6,015 bases of DNA, taken from the NCBI GenBank assembly GCA_028869395.1, contig JAGWSE010000355.1, positions 1-6,015 of the forward strand. The letters are read 5' to 3'. Positions 1 to 5,498 of the stretch are shown here, in pieces. The stretch comes from Alphaproteobacteria bacterium (GTDB lineage: Bacteria; Pseudomonadota; Alphaproteobacteria; Caulobacterales; Caulobacteraceae). The position numbers and the translations under genes are program-made. Every line of letters begins with the position of its first letter. The stretch's first letter is position 1. The notes below the pieces were generated by a model that was not told the DNA's origin, did no database searches, and saw only the letters and a program-made list of their open reading frames with translations.

Positions 1-5
1 AACCC

Positions 6-18
6 CTCGCGCCGCGAG
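6..18. repeat. Small GC-rich inverted repeat at left edge
   Basis: CTCGC at 6-10 and GCGAG at 14-18 are perfect reverse complements around a 3-base loop. It could be the hairpin of a transcription terminator for a gene beyond the left edge. On the minus strand the flanking bases give only a short GGGGTT run and on the plus strand only TT, so the U-tract expected of an intrinsic terminator is missing. A chance palindrome is equally possible in DNA this GC-rich. Confidence 0.2.
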
Positions 19-27
19 TTACAGGCT

Positions 28-40
28 TGTCACAGTGAGA
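28..40. promoter_or_regulatory. Candidate TetR operator upstream of the repressor gene
   Basis: TCACAGTGA at 30-38 is a perfect odd-length palindrome (TCAC-A-GTGA). One more matching pair at 28/40 lies across a mismatch at 29/39. It sits about 45 bases before the start of a TetR-family gene, where self-repressing members of this family usually have their operator. The AT-richer bases just downstream (GATATTT, 39-45) could belong to a promoter, but I find no convincing -35/-10 pair. The half-sites are shorter than in well-studied TetR operators, so this is a weak candidate. Confidence 0.25.
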
Positions 41-65
41 TATTTGGGGTCCGCTACCGCCGGTT

Positions 66-73
66 GGGGAGGA
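66..73 (+). promoter_or_regulatory. Ribosome binding site deciding the GTG start of the TetR gene
   Basis: GGGGAGGA contains the core GGAGG (68-72), 11 bases before the GTG at 84. No ATG in this frame lies near the start of the DNA-binding domain, and this purine-rich block supports the GTG. Confidence 0.6.
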
Positions 74-83
74 TAGGATTCCG

Positions 84-719
84 GTGACGGCAGCTGGCAC
101 GACGACGCGGCGGTCCTCTCGCAAGGCGAAGGGCGACGGCTATCTCCGCCGGGCGGAGATCCTGGGGGCGGCCGAACGCATTTTCGTCGCCGAGGGTTAC
201 GAGGGCGCAACGATCCGCAAGATCGCCGACGAGGTCGGCGTTTCGTCCACAGCGCTCTACATGCATTTCCCCGACAAGAGCGCGATCCTGCTGGAGATCT
301 GCGAGCGCACCATCGAGGTGCTGCTCGAGCGCAACCGGGACATCGCCGCCAAGCCGATCGATGCGGTCGTCCGCGTGCGCATGATGCTTGAGGCCTACAT
401 GCGCTGGGGCCTGGAGCATCCCAACGCCTACCAGCTGGTCTATTCCACGCCGCGTCCCGCCGCGACCATGTGGGCCGGCGAGGCGGCCGAAGACCTGGGC
501 CTGCAGTGCTACAACATCTTCGCTGGCGTGGTGCGCGAGGTCGCGGCCGCCGGGCGACTGCGGAACGGCTCCGCCGATTCCGCGGCCCAGGCGCTTTGGA
601 TGTCATGTCACGGCGTGGTGGCTTTGCTGGCGGCGCGCCCCAGGTTCGCCTGGGCCGAGCGGGACGAGCTCATCAAGGTGACGCTGGAAGCTCTGATCAA
701 CGGCCTGGTGGTCGACTAG
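84..719 (+). CDS. TetR/AcrR-family transcriptional regulator
   Basis: A 211-residue one-component repressor, the usual length for the TetR family, predicted to act as a cytoplasmic dimer. Residues about 22-68 form the N-terminal DNA-binding domain: a first helix (RRAEILGAAERIFVAEGY), then the helix-turn-helix (TIRKIADEVGVSSTALYMHF, about 43-62), ending in the typical HFPDKSAIL. The C-terminal ligand-binding half has an AYMRWGLEHPNAYQLVYS segment (about 104-121) and SCHGVVALLAARP (about 174-186). This resembles the WHG-type C-terminal domain (TetR_C_33), with Cys in place of the usual Trp of the WHG motif. The first 20 residues are basic and probably disordered. The GTG start is chosen for the GGAGG upstream. 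The effector cannot be read from sequence. The gene lies 22 bases before a membrane protein gene on the same strand, so it probably controls itself and that gene. The family call is very safe; the targets are inferred. Confidence 0.93.
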   Translation: MTAAGTTTRRSSRKAKGDGYLRRAEILGAAERIFVAEGYEGATIRKIADEVGVSSTALYMHFPDKSAILLEICERTIEVLLERNRDIAAKPIDAVVRVRMMLEAYMRWGLEHPNAYQLVYSTPRPAATMWAGEAAEDLGLQCYNIFAGVVREVAAAGRLRNGSADSAAQALWMSCHGVVALLAARPRFAWAERDELIKVTLEALINGLVVD

Positions 720-741
720 GCCCTGCGCGGGACGAGCGGCG

Positions 742-1119
742 ATGCGGTTCGCGAAGTGGACCTTCCTGGCCGCGGGTGTCTACGGCTTCCTGGTCATCAC
801 CCCGCTATTTTTCCTGGAAGGTGCGATCGGGCGGGCCTCGGGGCCCATCACGCACCCGGAGTACTTCTACGGCTGGACCACCGCAGCCCTTGTCTTCCAG
901 ACGATGTTCCTGGCGATCGGCCGCGATCCGGTCCGGTTCCGCCCGTTCATGATCGTTGCAATGCTCGAGAAGTTCACCTGGCTGGTCAGCCTGTGGACTC
1001 TCGCAGGGCTCGGCCGCGTGCCGGGCTCCACGGTCGCGGTGGGCAGCCTCGACCTGGTGTGGGGACTCCTGTTCGTGGCGGCCTATGTCCGTACGAGGGG
1101 CGATCCTAGTTCGTCGTGA
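742..1119 (+). CDS. Uncharacterised four-helix membrane protein
   Basis: A 125-residue hydrophobic protein with four likely inner-membrane helices, at about residues 6-25, 44-60, 67-89 and 97-117. Notable segments are THPEYFYGW (37-45) between helices 1 and 2, RDPVRFRP (61-68) before helix 3, a charged Glu-Lys pair (EK, 76-77) inside helix 3 and DLVWGLLFVAAYVRT (104-118) at the end. I recall similar small membrane proteins with the HPEYFYG, DP-R-RP and EK positions in alphaproteobacteria, always without an assigned function. Polar residues inside helix 3 suggest a functional site rather than a plain anchor. The ATG at 742 has only a weak Shine-Dalgarno (GGGACGAG, 729-736). It follows the TetR gene by 22 bases and is probably co-transcribed with and controlled by it, which could suggest a role in stress or small-molecule response. 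Its last 14 bases overlap the 3' end of the convergent transglycosylase gene. The protein is real by codon use and topology; the function is unknown. Confidence 0.8.
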   Translation: MRFAKWTFLAAGVYGFLVITPLFFLEGAIGRASGPITHPEYFYGWTTAALVFQTMFLAIGRDPVRFRPFMIVAMLEKFTWLVSLWTLAGLGRVPGSTVAVGSLDLVWGLLFVAAYVRTRGDPSSS

Positions 1120-3259
1120 CGTCGCCCGTCGGGGCGCTCGCCGTGGACTGCGCGGGCGAGATCGCCGCCACTGTCGGCAGCTGCGCCGGCGCCTGATAGC
1201 CGTAACCGCCGCGCTTCAGATCTGCCAGCAGGGTGATCGGCGCCGAGCCGCCGGCCAGCTTGGCCCGATAGACCTCCACGTTCTCCATCACCCGCTCGAC
1301 ATAGTTGCGGGTCTCGGAGAAGGGGATGCACTCGATGAAGTCGATCGGATCGGTCGAGCTCGAGCGCGGATCGCCGCAATAGCTGGCCCACTGCGCCGGG
1401 CGACCGGGTCCGGCATTATAGGCGGCCACGGCCATGATGTAGGACCCGGAGAAGTGGTCCACGAGCCTGCCGAGGAAGCTGGAGCCCAGCTTCATGTTGT
1501 AGTCCGGCTCATCCAGCATGGACGGCGAATAGGAGACGCCGATCCGTCGCGCGACGATCGAGGCGGTGGCCGGCATCAGCTGCATCATGCCGCGCGCGCC
1601 GACGGCGGAGCGGATGTCGGGATCGAAGCCGCTTTCCTGGCGCGTGATTCCCAGGACCAGGGCCGCTTCGGGCGCATCCTCGACCTGCGGCGGGGCGCGA
1701 TAGGGATAGGCGCGGTCCGGGAGCACGAAACCGTGCTGTGCGGCCGCGCGGGCCACCTGCATGGAGAGCGCCTGGTCGCCATAGCCACGGACGAGGTCGA
1801 CCAATTGCGCCTCGTCCTGCCGGGAGGAGAGCATGTCGTCGAGGTTCAGGACGAATACGCGGTAAAGGTCCCGGTAGCCGAGGTCGTAGAGCAGACGCGT
1901 CGCCTGCACGGGCTCGAGGGCGTTGAAGTAGGACCGGTCCTGAGGCGTGATCACCGGATCGGACGCGAGCGTCAGCTTCTGGCCCAGCTTCTCCGCGGCG
2001 AGCTGGCCGTAGAAGGTCGTGTTGTGCACGGCGGCGGCGACGTAGAAGCCGTCGGCGCGCGTCTTGTTGTGCATCGCCTCCGCGGCGCGGCCTTCCCAGT
2101 AGAGCGCGCGCGCCCGGGTGATCGGGGTGACGCCGATCCGGTCGATGGTCGCGAAGTGGACGGCGGCCGCCTCCGGGTCGTGCAGCTTGGTGAGCGCGAT
2201 CCAGCCGGCGAAGAACTCGGCTTCCGCGGCCTCGGGGCCGAAGGTGATTCCGGAATCGGCGGCCGCGTAGGCGGCGCGGATGTCGCCTTGCTTCAGCGCC
2301 GTGAGCATGAGCCGGTGGCGCTCGTCCCAGACGACCTTCGCCTGCTCGGGCGTGACGATCTCGCGGGGGAAGCCGTTGACCATCGACAGCGCCAGAGCGT
2401 CGAGGTTGTGGCGGCGCAGATAGGCGGCGTGCTCGAACACGACGCCGGGGGAATTGGCTACCGAGGACGGCAGGTTCGCGTCGAGCTCGTTGGCGTTGCT
2501 GGCGTCGGCCTTGTAGGCGAGCCGGACCTCGGCCGCCTTCACCTGGTCGGGCGGGAGCAGGGGCAGCAGGTCGCGCGCGGCCTGGGTGTCCTGGTTGTAG
2601 AGCAGGATGTCGACGCGGCGAACGTAGTCGTCCGTTGTCAGCGCGGCGCCGAACTGGGCCAGCATGCTGCGCTGGGTGTTGGCGTCGAAGCTCTTGTCCC
2701 GCCACCAGCGCCGGATGAGCTTGGTCGCGTCGTCCGGGCGCCCGAGCATGCGATAAGCGCTCGCCAGCGCCATGGCGCCCTGTGGCGTCTGCGGGTCCTG
2801 GTCATCGAACCAGGCGACCACCTGGGCGGCGGAGTATCCGGACGTGGCGACCAGCCGCTCGGCGGCGAGGTCACGCCGCTCCGCGTGTGGCCAGTCCTTC
2901 AGCTCGCGGCGTGCGGCGTCCACTTCGGCGAAGCTCAGCGAATCTCCGTCGTAGTCGACCAGCGCCCAGGTCGCGACCTTGCGCGCCAGCGGGTCGGAGA
3001 TCTGCGCCATGGCTGCGCGCGCGCCGTTGATGTCGCCCCGGCGGGCCGAATCGATCGCCTGGCGGAGTTGGCCGATATCGGCCTGGCTCAAGGTGGCCGC
3101 GCCGGAGTGGACCACGGCCGCGGCGGCCATCGGCGCTTCGTCGGGAAGGCTCTGCTGGAGCAGGTTGCCGATCAGGTCCGCAGGCTGGGCGCGTGCGGCG
3201 GCGCTCGCCACGAGGACGCTGCCGGCGATCAGGAAGATCTTGCGGGCCTTGGCGATCAA
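1106..3259 (-). CDS. slt: Soluble lytic murein transglycosylase (Slt70 type)
   Basis: A periplasmic enzyme that cleaves the MurNAc-GlcNAc bond of peptidoglycan, leaving 1,6-anhydromuramyl ends. It acts in wall turnover and remodelling. From the TTG at 3259 it has 717 residues, a little longer than E. coli Slt70. Residues 1-24 look like a Sec signal peptide: basic start (AKARK), hydrophobic core, probable cleavage at ARA|QP. Residues about 30-500 are Ala-rich helical repeats of the Slt70 superhelical ring, with the typical YWEGRAAEA (387-395) and FYGQLAAEKLG (416-426). The catalytic SLT domain follows at about 530-660: QESGFDP with catalytic Glu542, GARGMMQLMPATA from about 554, AYNAGPGRPAQW from 613 and ETRNYVERVMENVEVY from 649. 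A Pro/Ala/Ser/Thr-rich tail ends the protein (about 689-717). In-frame upstream starts exist (GTG 3328, TTG 3349), but they would put about 23-30 extra residues before the signal peptide and reach into the promoter region. It is divergent from dapA. Caulobacter SdpA is a comparable enzyme. Family and active site are clear; the exact physiological role is inferred. Confidence 0.93.
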   Translation of the reverse strand: MIAKARKIFLIAGSVLVASAAARAQPADLIGNLLQQSLPDEAPMAAAAVVHSGAATLSQADIGQLRQAIDSARRGDINGARAAMAQISDPLARKVATWALVDYDGDSLSFAEVDAARRELKDWPHAERRDLAAERLVATSGYSAAQVVAWFDDQDPQTPQGAMALASAYRMLGRPDDATKLIRRWWRDKSFDANTQRSMLAQFGAALTTDDYVRRVDILLYNQDTQAARDLLPLLPPDQVKAAEVRLAYKADASNANELDANLPSSVANSPGVVFEHAAYLRRHNLDALALSMVNGFPREIVTPEQAKVVWDERHRLMLTALKQGDIRAAYAAADSGITFGPEAAEAEFFAGWIALTKLHDPEAAAVHFATIDRIGVTPITRARALYWEGRAAEAMHNKTRADGFYVAAAVHNTTFYGQLAAEKLGQKLTLASDPVITPQDRSYFNALEPVQATRLLYDLGYRDLYRVFVLNLDDMLSSRQDEAQLVDLVRGYGDQALSMQVARAAAQHGFVLPDRAYPYRAPPQVEDAPEAALVLGITRQESGFDPDIRSAVGARGMMQLMPATASIVARRIGVSYSPSMLDEPDYNMKLGSSFLGRLVDHFSGSYIMAVAAYNAGPGRPAQWASYCGDPRSSSTDPIDFIECIPFSETRNYVERVMENVEVYRAKLAGGSAPITLLADLKRGGYGYQAPAQLPTVAAISPAQSTASAPTGDVTTN

Positions 3260-3396
3260 CGGATGTCCCCCAACGGACGGGCGCCTCTGAACGAGTCGAA
3301 CGATACGAACATTGCGGGGCTGGCCCACTCGCCCATATTGTCGCGGCAATTCCTAATTTCGCTTAACAAGCGGCCCCTTCACGGCAATTTGCACAG
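3260..3396. promoter_or_regulatory. Divergent intergenic region between the transglycosylase gene and dapA
   Basis: This 137-base stretch has no gene and must hold the promoters of both flanking genes. The part at 3335-3368 is clearly AT-richer than the rest of the window. A tentative plus-strand promoter is TTGTCGC (3338-3344) with GCTTAAC (3361-3367). These resemble the alphaproteobacterial TTGACG and GCTANAWC elements, but the 16-base gap is a few bases too long, so the match is weak. The elements would put the transcript start only about 20-25 bases before dapA. I could not pick a convincing promoter for the minus-strand gene. No riboswitch-like structure is evident, and the region is too short for a classical lysine riboswitch on the dapA side. 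Confidence 0.5.
3266..3271 (-). promoter_or_regulatory. Ribosome binding site deciding the TTG start of the transglycosylase
   Basis: On the minus strand GGGGGA lies 6 bases before the TTG at 3259, an ideal distance. The signal peptide begins directly at that TTG, so this site supports the shorter protein over the upstream in-frame GTG and TTG codons. Confidence 0.6.
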
Positions 3397-4281
3397 ATGT
3401 CCGAGCCTTTGTTCCGCGGCGTCCTTCCGGCGCTCGTCACGCCGTTCCGCGACCGGGCGGTCGACGAAGACGCCTTCGTGCGGCTGGTGGAGCGCCAGAT
3501 CGTCGGCGGGGTCCACGGCCTGGTTCCGGTGGGCACCACCGGCGAAACTGCGACGCTTTCCCATGACGAGCACCGTCGTGTGGTCGAGCTATGCGTGAAC
3601 ACGACTGCAGGACGCGTGCCAGTCGTGGCCGGCGCGGGGTCCAATTCGACGGAAGAGGCGATCGAGCTGGTCCGCCACGCCAAGATCGTGGGGGCGGACG
3701 CGGCGCTGGTGGTCACGCCTTACTACAATCGGCCCAGCCAGGAGGGGCTCTATGCCCACTACCGGGCGATCAACGACGCGGTGCAGTTGCCGATCCTGGT
3801 CTACAACGTGCCGTCGCGGACCAGCGTCGACATCTCCAATGACACGCTCGCCCGCCTGGCGAAGCTTCCAAACATCGTGGGGATCAAGGACGCGACCGGG
3901 GACCTGGGCCGCGCCAGCCTGCAGCGCCTGACCTGCGGCGAGGAATGGGTGATGCTGTCGGGCGACGATCCCTCCGCGCTCGGCTACATGGCCCATGGCG
4001 GGCATGGCTGCATTTCGGTGACCGCCAATGTCGCGCCGGAACAGTGCTCGGCCTTCTACAACGATGCGCTCTCGGGTCAGTGGTCCGGCGCGCTCTATGG
4101 CCAGGATCGGCTGATCCGCCTGCACAAGGCGCTGTTCACCGACGCCTCGCCGTCACCCACCAAGTTCGCGCTTTCCTATCTCGGGCTGTGCGCGGAGGAG
4201 ACGCGGCTGCCGATCGTTCCGTGCTCGGAGGCCTCGCGCAAGGAAGTACTCGCCGCGATGCGGGACGTGGGTCTGATCTGA
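3397..4281 (+). CDS. dapA: 4-hydroxy-tetrahydrodipicolinate synthase
   Basis: A cytoplasmic enzyme that condenses pyruvate with aspartate semialdehyde, the first committed step to diaminopimelate and lysine. At 294 residues it has the normal family length and a (beta/alpha)8 barrel of the DapA/NAL aldolase family. All key residues are visible and align with E. coli DapA at a constant shift of +3. Lys164 in VGIKDATGDL forms the Schiff base with pyruvate. Thr48 (GTTGE), Tyr110 (VTPYYNRPSQEGLY) and Tyr136 (LVYNVPSRT) form the proton-relay triad, and Arg141 binds the aspartate semialdehyde carboxylate. The lysine-inhibition site is also kept (His56, His59, Asn83, Glu87, Tyr109), so feedback inhibition by lysine is expected. 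The ATG at 3397 fits the family N-terminus (LFRGVLPALVTPF) but has no recognisable Shine-Dalgarno upstream. smpB starts 1 base after the stop, suggesting translational coupling. Confidence 0.98.
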   Translation: MSEPLFRGVLPALVTPFRDRAVDEDAFVRLVERQIVGGVHGLVPVGTTGETATLSHDEHRRVVELCVNTTAGRVPVVAGAGSNSTEEAIELVRHAKIVGADAALVVTPYYNRPSQEGLYAHYRAINDAVQLPILVYNVPSRTSVDISNDTLARLAKLPNIVGIKDATGDLGRASLQRLTCGEEWVMLSGDDPSALGYMAHGGHGCISVTANVAPEQCSAFYNDALSGQWSGALYGQDRLIRLHKALFTDASPSPTKFALSYLGLCAEETRLPIVPCSEASRKEVLAAMRDVGLI

Positions 4282-4282
4282 C

Positions 4283-4741
4283 ATGGCCGGCAAGCTGATC
4301 GCCGAGAACCGCCGTGCGCGGTACGACTACTTTTTGGAGGACGCCTTCGAGGCGGGCCTGCAGCTCACCGGCTCGGAGGTGAAGTCGCTGCGCAACGGGC
4401 GCGCCAACATCGCGGAGAGCTATGCGGCGGTGGAGGGGCGCGAGATCGTGCTGATCAACGCCGACATCCCGCCCTATCAGCAGGCCGGCCCGCACTTCAA
4501 CCACGAGCCGCGCCGCCATCGGAAGCTGCTGCTCAAGCGCCGGGAGATCGACAAGCTGATCGGCGCGGTGCAGCGCGAGGGGCGCACCATCATCCCGACC
4601 AAGCTCTACTGGAACGACCGCGGCATTGCGAAGCTGGAAGTCGCGCTCGCCAAGGGCAAGAAGGTACATGACAAGCGCGAGACGGCCGCGCAGCGCGACT
4701 GGCAGCGCGACAAGGCGCGGCTGCTTCGGGAGAAGGGCTGA
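4283..4741 (+). CDS. smpB: SsrA-binding protein SmpB (trans-translation)
   Basis: A small RNA-binding protein that carries tmRNA (SsrA) to stalled ribosomes, where trans-translation tags the unfinished peptide for proteolysis and frees the ribosome. At 152 residues it has the normal family length. Residues about 4-120 form the OB-fold beta barrel: AENRRARYDYFLEDAFEAGLQLTGSEVKSLRNGRANIAESYA is the family signature, with GSEVKSLR at 30-37, then HEPRRHRKLLL (74-84) and PTKLYWNDRGIAKLEVALAKGKK (105-127). The C-terminal tail HDKRETAAQRDWQRDKARLL (129-148) is the basic tail that becomes helical in the mRNA channel of the stalled ribosome. In Caulobacter trans-translation is tied to the cell cycle, which would matter if this is a relative. 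It starts 1 base after dapA, and its only upstream purine block (in GGACGTGGG, 4262-4270) is distant and weak, so coupling to dapA translation is likely. Confidence 0.98.
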   Translation: MAGKLIAENRRARYDYFLEDAFEAGLQLTGSEVKSLRNGRANIAESYAAVEGREIVLINADIPPYQQAGPHFNHEPRRHRKLLLKRREIDKLIGAVQREGRTIIPTKLYWNDRGIAKLEVALAKGKKVHDKRETAAQRDWQRDKARLLREKG

Positions 4742-4750
4742 GCCGCGCCC

Positions 4751-4756
4751 GGGGGA
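4751..4756 (+). promoter_or_regulatory. Ribosome binding site deciding the TTG start of the GNAT gene
   Basis: GGGGGA at 4751-4756, followed by AGGA at 4757-4760, precedes the TTG at 4764 by 7 bases. There is no in-frame ATG between the smpB stop and the conserved part of the protein. This purine block in the 22-base gap therefore points to the TTG. Confidence 0.55.
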
Positions 4757-4763
4757 AGGAAGC

Positions 4764-5498
4764 TTGCTCCACGAGGCCGACATCGAAGACCTCGAGCGCT
4801 CGATCGTGGAGTCGGTCGCGCCGGCGCGCATCGTCGAGATCGGAGATTGGCTCGTGCCGCTCGACGATGGCGCGATAGGGCGGGCGAAGAGCGCCGTGCC
4901 GCTGAGCCATTTCGCCGATCCGGCCGCCATCCCCGCGGTCGAAGCGGCTTACGTCGAGGCGAACCTGCCGCCGGCGTTCCGCGTGGCGGAGACGGCGGAG
5001 CTCGGCCCCGTGCGCGAGGCGCTGGTCCGGCGCGGTTTTGCGCCTCATACGCCGACGATCATGAAGCTGGGAACGGCCCAGGGCCTCCGCGCCCTCAGCG
5101 ACGATCCCGCCGAACTCTTCGCCAGGCCCGACGCCGACTGGGCCGCCTGCTTCGCCGGCCAGGGCTTCGATCCCGAGGAGGCCGCCGCGCGCGTGCGCAA
5201 CCTGACGCGTTCGCGCGACGCCCTGTTCGCCGCCGTTCGGGAGGGTGGCCAAGTGGCGGCCGTGGGGGTGGTGACTTTCGCTCGCGGCTGGGCCGGCGTA
5301 CATGGGATGCGCACGGCGCCGGCCGCCCGCCGGAAAGGCTACGCGCGCCGCATACTTGCCGCCTTGGGTCGCGCCGCCGCTGCGCGCGGAATCGAGCGCA
5401 TCGTGCTGCAGGTGACGGAGGAGAATCCCGCCCGCATCCTCTACCGCGCCGGCGGATTCACCCGGGCTTGGCGATATCACTACTGGGGCAAGGTCTAG
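4764..5498 (+). CDS. GNAT-family N-acetyltransferase, two-part
   Basis: A predicted cytoplasmic enzyme moving an acetyl group from acetyl-CoA to an amine, substrate unknown. From the TTG it has 244 residues, longer than a single GNAT domain (about 150). Residues about 120-244 are the catalytic GNAT fold: FAAVREGGQVAAVGVVTFARGWAGVHGM (155-182) forms the central strands. TAPAARRKGYARRILAAL (184-201) is motif A, with the acetyl-CoA loop R-R-K-G-Y-A. LQVTEENPARILYRAGGF (215-232) is motif B, with Asn221 and the usual Tyr227. The N-terminal half (about 25-105) has IGRAKSAVPL (38-47) and REALVRRGFAPHTPTIMKLG (84-103). It looks like a degenerate second GNAT-like domain with an R-A-x-S motif, as I recall from two-part GNATs related to mycobacterial Rv0428c. 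The reading frame stays open upstream to 4626 inside smpB, but that part is an Arg-rich shadow. It probably shares a transcript with smpB (22-base gap) and ends inside the stop of the convergent glycosylase gene. GTG 4807 is a possible later start. Confidence 0.87.
   Translation: MLHEADIEDLERSIVESVAPARIVEIGDWLVPLDDGAIGRAKSAVPLSHFADPAAIPAVEAAYVEANLPPAFRVAETAELGPVREALVRRGFAPHTPTIMKLGTAQGLRALSDDPAELFARPDADWAACFAGQGFDPEEAAARVRNLTRSRDALFAAVREGGQVAAVGVVTFARGWAGVHGMRTAPAARRKGYARRILAALGRAAAARGIERIVLQVTEENPARILYRAGGFTRAWRYHYWGKV

Noticed and set aside
3260..3349. A longer transglycosylase starting at TTG 3349 or GTG 3328
   Set aside because: The extra residues would precede a good signal peptide and cover the likely promoter region, while TTG 3259 has an ideally spaced GGGGGA.
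3349..3360. AATTCCTAATT repeat as an operator
   Set aside because: AATT is self-complementary, so the symmetry is trivial and the element too short to separate from chance in an AT-rich promoter region.
956..3598. An open frame of 880 codons on the plus strand opposite the transglycosylase gene
   Set aside because: It is antisense to a gene with a clear signal peptide and catalytic domain, runs through the intergenic region into dapA in the wrong frame, and shows no recognisable domain. Long open antisense frames are expected opposite Ala-rich, GC-rich genes.
4626..4763. A GNAT protein with an extra 46 residues starting at ATG 4626
   Set aside because: This part lies within smpB in another frame, is Arg-rich and shadow-like, and is not needed for the domain; the TTG at 4764 has its own ribosome binding site.
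4590..5480. An open frame of 296 codons on the minus strand opposite the GNAT gene
   Set aside because: It covers smpB and the GNAT gene, both with clear family motifs, and its own translation is compositionally biased with no domain.
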